This document shows positions 1 to 7,662 of a DNA stretch of 25,592 nt, piece by piece. The notes under the pieces are model-generated. The model worked only from the letters and a program-made list of their open reading frames with translations. It searched no databases and was not told the DNA's origin. Origin of the DNA: a virus; IMG/VR virus record IMGVR_UViG_3300023192_001927, positions 1-25,592 of that record; one strand, given 5' to 3'. A program made the position numbers and the translations under genes. Position 1 is the first letter of the stretch; the number at the start of each line of letters is the position of its first letter.

Positions 1-704
1 GAAAAGAGATAGATGCTACCGGGGGCTGGGGTGTGATAATGCAAATCAACGATCCAGAACTAAGGAAAGCCTATAAAAAAGGAGAGTGGGATGGAATCTC
101 ACTATTTTCCTATGCTGGTGATTATGAAATAGAGGATCACAGTGATCCTGTTTCGAAAGCGTTGGAGGAGTTCCAGCGTAAACTTACTAAACCCGAGAAT
201 CTTATCATGGAAAAGAAAGAAATGTTGGAACTCCTTAAGGAGAACAACGAATCTCTGATTGAAACTATCGTTGGCGCACTCAAGCCAGTCGAAGAAGAAG
301 TCGAAGAGATCAAGAAAGAAGAGGGAGCACCTGTTTTTAAAGGTAGCCATTCCAATATGGAAGAGCTAAAAGCCTTTGAGAAAGAGTTGACTCTCTACAA
401 CCTGCAAAAGGAATACGACTTCAGCGATCCCGCGCAAATTGCAAAGTATCGTGAAGCAGTCGAAAGCCTTGAAAAGACGGTTGAAACCGAGAAACCTGAG
501 AGCGACGACGAGGAATCAGAACTCCTCAAGCAGCAAATCAGCGAACTCGAAAAAGAATTGAACTCCAGAAAGCGCAAAGCTAAAGTTCTCCCCGAGAGTA
601 CCCAAGTTGAAGCGATGAACGGACTTACCAAAGAAGAGCAAGATGCCTTCGAAATCGGAAACCAAATCGCAGAAACTGCTAACAACTGGCGAGGCTACAA
701 CTAA
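1..704 (+). CDS. XkdF-like prohead protease C-terminus fused to scaffold-like region (5' partial)
   Basis: The frame is open to the left edge (first full codon at base 3), so the gene begins outside the window; the GTG at 33 is an internal codon. About 233 residues are visible. The first 45 include GGWGV, then INDPELRKAY and GEWDGISLF. This resembles the end of the XkdF-type phage serine protease domain, where a lysine/glycine-rich turn precedes a G-x-S strand. The rest (about residues 60-233) is Glu/Lys-rich, has no cysteine, looks like a coiled coil and ends near a basic SRKRKAK segment, as expected for a scaffold that is cleaved and lost on maturation. The stop overlaps the next start (TAATG). 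Protease-scaffold fusions just before the decoration and capsid genes are common in phages. The protease call rests on a short stretch; catalytic residues would lie upstream. Confidence 0.7.
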   Translation, partial: KEIDATGGWGVIMQINDPELRKAYKKGEWDGISLFSYAGDYEIEDHSDPVSKALEEFQRKLTKPENLIMEKKEMLELLKENNESLIETIVGALKPVEEEVEEIKKEEGAPVFKGSHSNMEELKAFEKELTLYNLQKEYDFSDPAQIAKYREAVESLEKTVETEKPESDDEESELLKQQISELEKELNSRKRKAKVLPESTQVEAMNGLTKEEQDAFEIGNQIAETANNWRGYN

Positions 705-1114
705 TGGCTACCAAAGCAAACGAACTATTTACTAAATCAACCTCTGCCGCTAAAATTCGAATGGAAGCGCGGTATGTAGGTCGTCACAAATTCTTGAAGG
801 GCGCGGGCACTTTCGTTGCCGGGGCCGCTGTTTCCCACAACACGACCACTGGACTATGGACCGTCTGGGACGGCAATGGTAGTGGCGCACTTGCAATCAT
901 AGACGGCTTTGTCTACGGTGACGATGTTGTTCTTGATGCTGACGACGAAGTTCTTGCAACTGTGATGACCCAGGGATCTATTCACTACGATGATCTTCTT
1001 GAGATCAATGTAACTGAATACGGCACTGCGGGTGAACTACAGGCAGAGATCAGGTCTGACGCTTTCCGTCAGAAAAACCTTACCGTTATCGGCTACTCTG
1101 GCGCAGCCGAGTAA
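704..1114 (+). CDS. Head decoration (capsid-stabilising) protein, lambda gpD-like
   Basis: A 136-residue protein with the size, order and composition of lambda gpD-type decoration proteins, which bind as trimers on the outside of the expanded capsid. Visible features are a flexible Ala/Ser/Thr-rich N-terminus, a beta-rich core with AIIDGFVYGDDVVLDADDE (the usual 'becomes a DG.. at a set position' region), and a C-terminal DAFRQKNLTVIGYSG resembling the gpD ending in which a short helix precedes a 'GI' strand. It overlaps the scaffold gene by one base (TAATG), indicating translational coupling, and lies 19 bases before the major capsid gene, the standard scaffold-decoration-capsid order. No catalytic motifs are present. 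Confidence 0.8.
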   Translation: MATKANELFTKSTSAAKIRMEARYVGRHKFLKGAGTFVAGAAVSHNTTTGLWTVWDGNGSGALAIIDGFVYGDDVVLDADDEVLATVMTQGSIHYDDLLEINVTEYGTAGELQAEIRSDAFRQKNLTVIGYSGAAE

Positions 1115-1133
1115 TCTGGAGACCTAAACTACT

Positions 1134-2177
1134 ATGAGCATTATTACTGAACTCAGTTGGGCCTCCATGACTGGGGCCATTAACAAAATCAAGTCACCTA
1201 ACCAGTTCTTGATGAAACTTCTCTATTCAGATCACCGTCCCCAATCCACTGAAGTCATTGAAATTGACTCTTGGGTGAAAGGACGGCAGATGGCACCGTT
1301 CGTCAAGAAGAATAGTAACGCTATTCCTGTTGAAGGACCGAGCCAAGAAAGGGTGATGGTCGAGGCTCCGAACATTCGGATCTCTCGTAATGTCAAGCCT
1401 CACGAACTTATGTTCGGACGCACCCCTGGAAGTGTGATTTTCCCGAGCAGCGGCAATCAACGATCCGCTATTCAGGAACACATGGCTAAGGAACTTCAAC
1501 CCCTTGCCGACGACATTGCTAACACTGAAGAGTGGATGGCATCGCAAACTCTTACTGGTGTTCTCACATACGCTGTGGATTCTGGTGACAACTTTACCAT
1601 TACCTATCAGCGTCCTGCCGATCCCGCTGCCCTAACAGGCGACAACGCATGGACTAATGGTGCTTCGGATCCGCTGGGTGACATACACGCTGCTAAGAGA
1701 ACCATGAGCGAAGAAGGTTTTATGCCTACTGATGCTATCTTGGGTGCTGGTGCCGCTGATGCGTTCTTGGCGAACACAGACCTCAGGGCCGTCATGGATG
1801 TTCGCAACATGTCTGCTGGTAGTATGACCTTCGTTGAGCAATTCAGCGACGATGGAGTCATTTTCCTGGGCAGTGTTGCTGGTGTGCGCTTCTGGGAATA
1901 CAACCGTAGCGTTACGGACTTGACTGGCACCTCTGTCAAGCTAATCCGCAACGAGTATGCTGAATTCATAGACACTAGTGCGTCTTCCGAATTCGTCATG
2001 TACTACGGTGCAATCCCCGACATGGATGCACTTAACGGTCGTAGCTGGGTTGGTGAGCGTTTCTCGAAATCGAAAGTCACTTTCGACCCGAGTAGCATTA
2101 CTGCCCTTGTCCACAGTCGTCCACTTCCTGTGGTTCGTCGTCCTGAGGCGACTTACTCCTTGAAAGTGATTGCCTGA
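1134..2177 (+). CDS. Major capsid protein, lambda gpE-like family
   Basis: This 347-residue protein matches the lambda E-type major capsid family in length and in several segments: N-terminal NQFLMKLLYSD, the long E-loop-like stretch with WVKGRQMAPFV, ISRNVKPHELM, a central region with ILGAGAADAFL and the terminal SWVGERFSKSK ... LVHSRPLPVV, which is characteristic of the family's C-terminus. It should form the icosahedral shell. GGAG at 1118-1121 is a usable but distant ribosome site. Arginine codons here are 16 CGN against 3 AGA/AGG by my count, unlike the minor tail genes, which fits selection for high expression. A strong GC stem-loop follows 18 bases after the stop. Confidence 0.92.
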   Translation: MSIITELSWASMTGAINKIKSPNQFLMKLLYSDHRPQSTEVIEIDSWVKGRQMAPFVKKNSNAIPVEGPSQERVMVEAPNIRISRNVKPHELMFGRTPGSVIFPSSGNQRSAIQEHMAKELQPLADDIANTEEWMASQTLTGVLTYAVDSGDNFTITYQRPADPAALTGDNAWTNGASDPLGDIHAAKRTMSEEGFMPTDAILGAGAADAFLANTDLRAVMDVRNMSAGSMTFVEQFSDDGVIFLGSVAGVRFWEYNRSVTDLTGTSVKLIRNEYAEFIDTSASSEFVMYYGAIPDMDALNGRSWVGERFSKSKVTFDPSSITALVHSRPLPVVRRPEATYSLKVIA

Positions 2178-2194
2178 TAGGGCAAGCTTTAGTA

Positions 2195-2221
2195 GGGGAG
2201 GGGGTATTTTGCCCCCTCCCC
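2195..2221 (+). terminator. GC stem-loop after the capsid gene (terminator, attenuator or mRNA stabiliser)
   Basis: A perfect 10-base-pair stem (GGGGAGGGGG with CCCCCTCCCC) closes a 7-base loop. No T-tract follows, so it is not a textbook intrinsic terminator. Its position just after the most highly expressed gene suggests partial termination or protection of the upstream mRNA 3' end. The stem itself is certain; the function is inferred. Confidence 0.7.
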
Positions 2222-2257
2222 GAACACCAATTAGATAGCAAAGGATATGTGGTTATA

Positions 2258-2530
2258 ATGAAGAAGTATAAAATCAGTGAAAAACGCGCACTAGCTACTG
2301 GAAGCGGAGCAAAACCCGCTGGGACGGTTGTTACAAAAGAACAACTAAATAATTGGGGCCTGTCAGACGAACAGATAGAAGACTATGTTAAGGGCGGTCG
2401 TCTTTCAGAGTGTGAACACAATCTAGTTCCTATTGATCCAACCGAGCCAGAGGAAGAACCCGAGGAAGAACCCGAGGGAACCGACTTTGATGAGGTCAAA
2501 CAAACAAAATATTGGCTAGGTAAGGACTAA
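2258..2530 (+). CDS. Small head-tail zone protein, first of two tandem paralogs
   Basis: About 90 residues from the ATG at 2258. A GTG in the same frame at 2249 would add three residues, but the ATG gives MKKYKISE, which lines up with MKQYYVND of the next gene, and an AAAGGA lies upstream. The N-terminal half shares with its neighbour an aromatic start, a Gly-Lys-x-x-x-Gly turn (SGAKPAGTVV), a KEQLNNWGLSDEQ helix and GGRLSE. This looks like the small beta-rich domain often found in short genes between capsid and connector. The C-terminal half is acidic, with a short EEEPEEEPE repeat. The function is unknown; a head-completion or structural role is inferred only from position. Confidence 0.65.
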   Translation: MKKYKISEKRALATGSGAKPAGTVVTKEQLNNWGLSDEQIEDYVKGGRLSECEHNLVPIDPTEPEEEPEEEPEGTDFDEVKQTKYWLGKD

Positions 2531-2531
2531 A

Positions 2532-2903
2532 ATGAAACAGTATTATGTTAATGACGGTAAAAGCTTAAAGACCAACGCAGGTAAGAAATCTGCTGGTACT
2601 ATTGCCTCAGAAGAAAAGCTTCGGAAAGAATGGGGCATTTATGGAGAAGAGCTTACTAAACTGTTGGCTTGTGGTTTCCTTGTGGAGCTAGAAGATCTAG
2701 AACCATTTATACAGCCAGAGCCAGAGAAGCCCAAACAACCTACATACCTAACTCCTTGGGTAATCAATCCAGAGATGCTAGTATCCAAAGATCTAGAATC
2801 TTTAAATGTTATGGTTGTTGAAAGAGACCCCAGCCCAACATGCCCAACATTCGACACAATAGAAGAAGCTGTAGCATGGCTATCTCAGGACTATAAAGGA
2901 TAA
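2532..2903 (+). CDS. Small head-tail zone protein, second of two tandem paralogs
   Basis: A 123-residue protein starting one base after the upstream stop, with AAGGA a few bases before the ATG. Its first 55 residues parallel the preceding protein: NAGKKSAGTIASEEKLRKEW corresponds to GAKPAGTVVTKEQLNNW there, and ACGFLVE to KGGRLSE. The C-terminal half is unrelated to its neighbour: it is proline-rich (QPEPEKPKQP) and ends in a short acidic helix with EEAVAWLSQDY. The pair therefore arose by tandem duplication followed by divergence or exchange of the tails. No family function is recognised. Confidence 0.65.
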   Translation: MKQYYVNDGKSLKTNAGKKSAGTIASEEKLRKEWGIYGEELTKLLACGFLVELEDLEPFIQPEPEKPKQPTYLTPWVINPEMLVSKDLESLNVMVVERDPSPTCPTFDTIEEAVAWLSQDYKG

Positions 2904-2905
2904 CA

Positions 2906-3439
2906 ATGGCAGCAATTCCCGTCTTTGTAGCAGACAACACAACCCTGCTTTCGAAGCTTAGGTTGTCTAGTTTGCAGACTACATCTGATGCCTACGAGAT
3001 CTATGAAGAGGCACTTCTAGAAACCAGGGTTGGATTCATACGAAGACTTGGCAACTCCAGGGTGGCTACTATTCAAGGGTATTCTTTCTCTGAAACACCG
3101 ACAACGGAAAATGAAAACATTCGCTTGATCGCAAATGTGTCTGAAGTAAAATGGGTTCGTTCTGTTTTGATGAGAACCCTATCAACCAGATTCCTCGATA
3201 GCTCTGGTGGAGAGTTGCATGATATGCAACTAGAGGCTGCTTTCAGGTCTACTGGTGGATTCGAAAGAGAGCAAGAACTAAAACGACTGAAAGAAGAACT
3301 TGAACAGATGCTGCAATTGCTTGAAGGACACGAAAGCGTAGCAGCAGAAACCACTTACCACATTACAACCCTAGAACCCAACACTACGGATAACACCTTG
3401 ATTCGCCCAGGCGAATCTGTATTTGATTACGGAACATAA
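2906..3439 (+). CDS. Putative head-tail connector or head-completion protein
   Basis: A 177-residue, mainly helical protein with AAAGGA before the start. Recognisable pieces are DAYEIYEEALLETRVGFIRR followed by LGNSRVATI, then a stretch with KWVRSVLMRTL and a C-terminal Glu/Lys/Leu-rich coiled-coil segment (about residues 115-145) containing EREQELKRLKEELEQ. A helical adaptor with a 'DA...AL' opening, placed between capsid and tail genes, suits the connector proteins that plug the portal, but I cannot name a specific family. The gene is packed 2 bases after its upstream neighbour and 2 before the next, so it belongs to the same transcript. Confidence 0.55.
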   Translation: MAAIPVFVADNTTLLSKLRLSSLQTTSDAYEIYEEALLETRVGFIRRLGNSRVATIQGYSFSETPTTENENIRLIANVSEVKWVRSVLMRTLSTRFLDSSGGELHDMQLEAAFRSTGGFEREQELKRLKEELEQMLQLLEGHESVAAETTYHITTLEPNTTDNTLIRPGESVFDYGT

Positions 3440-3441
3440 CA

Positions 3442-3840
3442 ATGGCAGATCTATCTGATTATCTTGAAGCAGCATATATTGACCATCTTTTCAATAAAGG
3501 GGCACTTACTGCCCTAACCAATGTGTATGTTGCTTTGTTTACCGCTGCACCTAGCGATTCTGGTGGCGGTACTGAAGTCACTACTAGCGGCACGGCCTAC
3601 GCTAGGGCAGTCGATGCAACTGCTGATTGGACTCGCAGCGGCAGCACCATAGACAACGACGACGACATAGACTTCGTAGAAGCAACCGCAACATTTGGAA
3701 CAGTCACTCATATTGCTCTGTTCGACGCTTTAACATCTGGAAACATGCTTTGCTGGAAGGCACTTAGTGCTTCTAAAGTAGTAAACACCGGGGACACTGC
3801 AAGATTTAAGGCTGGAGATCTTGATTTCACGCTCGATTAA
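3442..3840 (+). CDS. Small phage structural protein of the 'YVALFTAAP' type
   Basis: A 132-residue beta-rich protein with the recurrent phage-structural pattern: an N-terminal helix (YLEAAYIDHLF), VYVALFTAAPSDSGGGTEV, YARAVD, a W near the middle, then FGTVTHIALFDA and a C-terminal GDTARFKAGDLDFTLD. Proteins of this pattern are widespread in siphoviruses and are usually annotated as tail or tail-fibre structural proteins; their exact place in the virion is not settled. The stop overlaps the start of the next gene by one base (TAATG), so the two proteins are probably translationally coupled and may be assembled together. Confidence 0.65.
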   Translation: MADLSDYLEAAYIDHLFNKGALTALTNVYVALFTAAPSDSGGGTEVTTSGTAYARAVDATADWTRSGSTIDNDDDIDFVEATATFGTVTHIALFDALTSGNMLCWKALSASKVVNTGDTARFKAGDLDFTLD

Positions 3841-6080
3841 TGAGCCTAAAGATACAGCATGTAACTGGCTCTAACCCCACAACTGCTACCGACCAGACTT
3901 TAGACATATCTGGATTTGGGCAGCCAGGGGCAGCCATTTATGTGTACTCGCGCAACAGTGCGGAATATGATTCCAAAACATCGAGAAGTAACTTCTCGAT
4001 AGGGTTCACTGACGGCACAAACCAGTACTCGTCTTCTGGTGTTGCGAGGAACAATAGGACAACATCTAACTCTTCTCGTAGGCAAGCAGAGGATGAAGTA
4101 CAGTTAAGGCTTGTTGCAACAGGAACAGGCGGGATAAACGCAGAAGCAAACTTCAAGGAATGGAATACTGACGGTTCCACAATCACTTGGGGAGATGCAG
4201 ATACTACAGCCAGATACCTGTCTGCTATTTATTTCAGGCAGAACAACTCTGACTACACAGCCAACTACGAAGTTGGGACATTTTCACACAATACTGCTGC
4301 TGACACAATAATAAATGTGACAGGACTCGGCGCGAGTGCCGATATAGTATTCGTATCGTCCATCCAATCCACATCCGATGATACGGGTGTGACTACTTGG
4401 ATCCAAAGCATAGGTGTGTATTTAAAGGGAACCTATCAGGGAAGCGTCAACTACTACAACGAAGATAATGTCTCTACCACAGTGCTTGAAGGGTACTTGT
4501 CTGACTCTCGCGCACTAGTAGAAATGAGCGGTGGGTCTGTTGGTGCCAGTCTTGAAATACTGGACAACGCAAGCGGATTCTCTGTAAAGAAATACGACGA
4601 TGCAACAACTATAAACTGTGGCTACTTGGCTATAAGTTCAGGCCAAGACATGCAGCTTTGGGGAGGAGACTTTGTAGTGGCATCATTAGTTGGTACAACA
4701 AATGTTACTGACATAGATTTTGCACTTAAATATCTGTTCTCTCTCATATCGCAAGTTGGTTCTCTTTCTACTCTATCAACTACTGACGCTGCTGGCTCTC
4801 TAGGTCTTGGGTTCGCAAGCGGAACAGGAGAGACAGAACAAGTAGCATACGGGGTTATATCAGACGACAACGCAGCCACCACAGATGAGGATGGTGTTGT
4901 ATCACGGGGGATATGGACAGGTGGAAACAACGACACAAGCAGCCTACTAAATGGAACCCTGAGTGCAATCTCAGACAGTCAGTTCTCTATTGATTGGTCT
5001 TCTTCTGCACTAGATGCACCAGGACTCTCACTAGCGTTTGCAGTAGGGACTTCTTATGTAGACTTTTCTGCTGCTTTCTCAGGATCTGGAACTGTTACGG
5101 CATCGCTTAATGTAATAATTCCACTTGCAGCAACTGCCTTTTCTGGTGCTGGCACTTTTGCTCCTATTGCTTTCCTTTATAAAGACTTCGACTTAAGTGC
5201 AACTGCGTTTACTGGTGCTGGAACTTTTTCTGGAAGCATGGAGGTGGACTCTCCTGTACTGTTAGATGCTGCCTTCTCTGGTTCTGGTGATTTCGATGCG
5301 GTTCTGACAGGTATAGTTCCCATACCACAGGCTATTTTCTCTGGCTCAGGAACGCTGTCGCCCGTACTGACTAAAATAGTTCCCATCCCCCAGGCTATAT
5401 TTTCTGGTGCTGGAACTCTTAGTGCTGTTTTCAGTGACATAATTATACTCTCCCCCACAGCATTTAGTGCCACATCTAGCTTTTCTGTTGGGCCTCTTGT
5501 ATCTACAATAGGATTGAATATATCATTTATTGGTGCTGGATCTTTTGCTCCCAGTATGTCAAGATATGTTGGATTGATTATGCCCCCCTTTACTGGTCTG
5601 GGTACTTTCAATGTAGCCCCGGAATTGGGGTTTGGTCTTACCGTGCCCTACACACAATACGAAAGAATACAAAGAGGACTGGTTGACGCAGCTACAACTG
5701 GAACTTTCTATTCTGTAGTGTATGATGCAGCCACAGATAGAGTAACAGTATCAGATACAACAGCAGCACCAACATCTGTGTTGGCACAAGAAACAAATTC
5801 ATCGTTCGGTATACCTCTAAAAAACAGACAAACTTATAGGTTTGAAAGACAAGAGTGGCCCTGGACTTTGAAATTACATTTTAACGAACCTGTAGTCATA
5901 GAGGCTTTTGAAGAAGCATTGGCTGCAAGTCCCATAGTACTTGCCCGAGATACACCTAACGGTCTTCAACAGGTAATACTTGAAATTCTCGACAGTTCTT
6001 ATGAACACCCACCCCATAATCAACCCTCTACGGGTACACGGGCAGTCATTCGACTTCTCGCCCGACTCAGCCCTATCTAA
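3840..6080 (+). CDS. Modular tail-associated protein: beta-domains, nine 21-residue repeats, tail-terminator-like C-terminus
   Basis: The 746-residue protein has three parts. Residues 1-400 hold about three diverged beta-sandwich-like units (ISGFGQPGAAIYVYS, VTGLGASADIVFVSS and a third around 290-400), rich in Ser/Thr/Gly. Residues 412-603 are nine tandem repeats of about 21 residues with consensus close to AFSGAGTFSPVL...I.P. Residues 604-746 look like a separate globular domain with EWPWTLKLHF, AFEEALAASPIVLARD and PSTGTRAVIRLLARL. That last pattern, directly before the tube gene, suits a tail-terminator (gpU-like) or tail-completion domain. The terminator assignment is an inference from position and partial resemblance. 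The repeats resemble those of surface-exposed phage decorations. Confidence 0.65.
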   Translation: MSLKIQHVTGSNPTTATDQTLDISGFGQPGAAIYVYSRNSAEYDSKTSRSNFSIGFTDGTNQYSSSGVARNNRTTSNSSRRQAEDEVQLRLVATGTGGINAEANFKEWNTDGSTITWGDADTTARYLSAIYFRQNNSDYTANYEVGTFSHNTAADTIINVTGLGASADIVFVSSIQSTSDDTGVTTWIQSIGVYLKGTYQGSVNYYNEDNVSTTVLEGYLSDSRALVEMSGGSVGASLEILDNASGFSVKKYDDATTINCGYLAISSGQDMQLWGGDFVVASLVGTTNVTDIDFALKYLFSLISQVGSLSTLSTTDAAGSLGLGFASGTGETEQVAYGVISDDNAATTDEDGVVSRGIWTGGNNDTSSLLNGTLSAISDSQFSIDWSSSALDAPGLSLAFAVGTSYVDFSAAFSGSGTVTASLNVIIPLAATAFSGAGTFAPIAFLYKDFDLSATAFTGAGTFSGSMEVDSPVLLDAAFSGSGDFDAVLTGIVPIPQAIFSGSGTLSPVLTKIVPIPQAIFSGAGTLSAVFSDIIILSPTAFSATSSFSVGPLVSTIGLNISFIGAGSFAPSMSRYVGLIMPPFTGLGTFNVAPELGFGLTVPYTQYERIQRGLVDAATTGTFYSVVYDAATDRVTVSDTTAAPTSVLAQETNSSFGIPLKNRQTYRFERQEWPWTLKLHFNEPVVIEAFEEALAASPIVLARDTPNGLQQVILEILDSSYEHPPHNQPSTGTRAVIRLLARLSPI
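5073..5648 (+). repeat. Nine tandem 63-base coding repeats
   Basis: Nine consecutive units of about 63 bases encode AFSGSGT, AFSGAGT, AFTGAGT, AFSGSGD, IFSGSGT, IFSGAGT, AFSATSS, SFIGAGS and PFTGLGT at their starts. Two neighbouring units are nearly identical at DNA level: the stretch beginning ATAGTTCCCAT at 5313 recurs at 5376, exactly 63 bases later, which shows recent in-frame duplication. Confidence 0.85.
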
Positions 6081-6094
6081 TAAGGAGATAACCA

Positions 6095-6940
6095 ATGGCT
6101 GGTTCTAACACAACCGGGCAGCCGAACACTGCCGACTATAACCTCGGAAGAGGTGCGCTCTATTTCGCAAACAACGATTCTAGTACTGGACTTCCTGGGG
6201 CATACCGACACCTCGGTAACGCACCAGAATTCACTATTAGTGTTGAAGTTGAAACTCTTGAACACCAGAGTTCTCTGACTGGACTTAAACAAACAGACAA
6301 AGAAGTTATCATCTCTCAATCCATTGGACTAAGCATGTCCTTGGATGAAATCAACTTCGAAAATGTTGCTTTGTTCATGTCTGGTACTTACGACGACTAC
6401 ACCAATGTCAAAGGTATTTCTGGTATTTCTCAAGAAACAGCAGTACTTGTTGGAGGTAGGTGGTACGACCTTAGAGACGCTAACGGAAGTCGTCTTTACG
6501 ACATTGACGAAGCTAATGCAACAGTCGAACTTACAGACACTGCTGGCGCAGGAGTTGGGTCTGAAGACACTGACTACACTGTAGATTATGTCATGGGTCG
6601 TATTTTCATCATTGATGGTCTTACAGCAGATGGAAAAACTGGCCTTAAAGCTACTGTCACTGGCAACAGTGCTGCATCTACCAATCTTGCACAGGTAGAC
6701 ACACTTACGCAGACCACTATTGCTGGTTCTGTTAAGTTCATTTCTGAAAACCCTGTGGATGGCGACCATCCCACAGAGTACCAGTTCCACCAAGTTTCTC
6801 TTAAAGCCGAAGGCGACTTCTCTCTCATCGGTGACGACTTCACGGTCATGCAACTGACTGGTAAAGCCGAAAAGAACACTGGAACAGCTGCTGGCGTATA
6901 TAACAAGACGCTTACTATCACTACTGACGCTACTTGGTAG
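6095..6940 (+). CDS. Major tail tube protein
   Basis: A 281-residue protein with a strong ribosome site (AAGGAGAT, 8 bases before ATG). The N-terminus has YNLGRGALYFA, then RHLGNAPEFTIS, VETLEHQSS and SLDEINFENVAL. This order is typical of siphovirus tail-tube subunits that stack as hexameric rings on the tape measure. The middle carries an extra beta segment (about residues 115-210; VLVGGRWYDLRD to KATVTG) and the C-terminus has EYQFHQVSLKAEGDFSLIG, the closing strands of the tube fold. It is followed by a GC stem-loop and then the tail-assembly chaperone gene, the standard order tube-chaperones-tape measure. Confidence 0.87.
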   Translation: MAGSNTTGQPNTADYNLGRGALYFANNDSSTGLPGAYRHLGNAPEFTISVEVETLEHQSSLTGLKQTDKEVIISQSIGLSMSLDEINFENVALFMSGTYDDYTNVKGISGISQETAVLVGGRWYDLRDANGSRLYDIDEANATVELTDTAGAGVGSEDTDYTVDYVMGRIFIIDGLTADGKTGLKATVTGNSAASTNLAQVDTLTQTTIAGSVKFISENPVDGDHPTEYQFHQVSLKAEGDFSLIGDDFTVMQLTGKAEKNTGTAAGVYNKTLTITTDATW

Positions 6941-6961
6941 TCTAGAATCTGTTAATTGACA

Positions 6962-6985
6962 GGGGGTGTCCGTAAGGGCACCCCC
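6962..6985 (+). terminator. GC stem-loop with GTAA tetraloop after the tail tube gene
   Basis: GGGGGTGTCC pairs with GGGCACCCCC (one G-T pair) around the tetraloop GTAA, a GNRA-type loop that stabilises RNA hairpins. No T-tract follows. It is the second such hairpin; both follow abundant structural genes. It may end part of the transcription so that chaperones and tape measure are made in smaller amounts, or protect the tube mRNA. The role is inferred. Confidence 0.7.
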
Positions 6986-7029
6986 CTAACTTGATACCCC
7001 CTTTAAAACTTAAATAAGAATTTACTAAA

Positions 7030-7662
7030 ATGGAAAAATCGTTTCTTAAGCCCAAGTGTATAGAGCATGAAGTTAATGAAGAACTGTTGAAGTTCTACCC
7101 TGTAAGCCTGGGAGTTATCTTTCAACTGAAAGAAGTCCTCAAGCCGCTGGCTTTCGGTCTTGCGTCTATCTTCACAGACAAGGGATCAGACCGTGGATAC
7201 ACCAGCACATCCGATAAGGATGGGTTTGAGCAGACTATTGTTAACCCTATTGGGGTTGACCTAGCCCGACTGAGGGCAGAGGAAAAGCAGAAGGCAATCC
7301 TCGACTTCCTTGAAGCTTTTTCTGATATCAAATCCAGAAACGCTATGGGTCGTCTTGTTATGGACAGTCTTCGTGAAGAATTCGGTCGTCGCCTAGAGCA
7401 TAAAGATGTGACAGACTTTATTGAGTCTGTAGATGCCGATTCACTTGTTCAACTTCTGACAGGAGTTGTGAGGGCAAACAAAGGAGTTTTTGGCCCGTTC
7501 GGGGACATGATCGGAAAGATGTTCTCGAAAAACATAGAACGAATGAAAAACCAAACAGAGATGGAGATGGAGATGGAGACGGAGACAGCAGAAAAGAAAA
7601 ACAGTCCAGTGGATCACTCATTGATGACGAAGATTACTGGGGAAGAATCTGCTCTTTCGTAG
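7030..7662 (+). CDS. Tail assembly chaperone, G-like product
   Basis: A 210-residue protein between the tail tube and tape measure genes, the conserved position of the G/GT chaperones, which coat the hydrophobic tape measure before tube assembly and are not in the finished virion. The N-terminal 170 residues are mostly helical, with VSLGVIFQLKEVLKPLA, ARLRAEEKQKAILDFLEAF and DADSLVQLLTGVVRAN. A low-complexity Met/Glu linker (three ATGGAG repeats plus ACGGAG at 7561-7584) and a Lys/Asn stretch follow, where slippage into the -1 frame is expected. The ribosome site is weak (AATAAGAA). The second open frame immediately downstream supports the assignment strongly. Confidence 0.8.
   Translation: MEKSFLKPKCIEHEVNEELLKFYPVSLGVIFQLKEVLKPLAFGLASIFTDKGSDRGYTSTSDKDGFEQTIVNPIGVDLARLRAEEKQKAILDFLEAFSDIKSRNAMGRLVMDSLREEFGRRLEHKDVTDFIESVDADSLVQLLTGVVRANKGVFGPFGDMIGKMFSKNIERMKNQTEMEMEMETETAEKKNSPVDHSLMTKITGEESALS
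7596..7602 (+). promoter_or_regulatory. Candidate -1 slippery heptamer G AAA AAC
   Basis: In the zero frame the codons are AAG AAA AAC with G before AAA. The overlapping A AAG AAA (7593-7599) is an alternative. The same in-frame heptamer also occurs at 7527-7533 and 7545-7551. It departs from the ideal XXXYYYZ form by one base, so it is a candidate only. Confidence 0.5.

Noticed and set aside
33-41. GTG at 33 or ATG at 39 as the start of the first gene
   Set aside because: The same frame is open to base 3 with conserved-looking GGWGV just before, so the gene starts outside the window.
5177-5611. Minus-strand open frame across the 63-base repeats
   Set aside because: Its own repeat pattern simply mirrors the plus-strand repeats; there is no independent coding evidence.
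6329-6853. 174-residue minus-strand open frame across the tail tube gene
   Set aside because: It is the reverse-strand shadow of a well-supported gene, with odd cysteine-rich composition and no ribosome site.
6956-7029. TTGACA at 6956 and TTGATA at 6991 as promoter -35 boxes
   Set aside because: TTGACA lies against the GC stem-loop and has no -10 box at usual spacing; TTGATA has only a poor AT-rich -10 candidate. Too weak to call.
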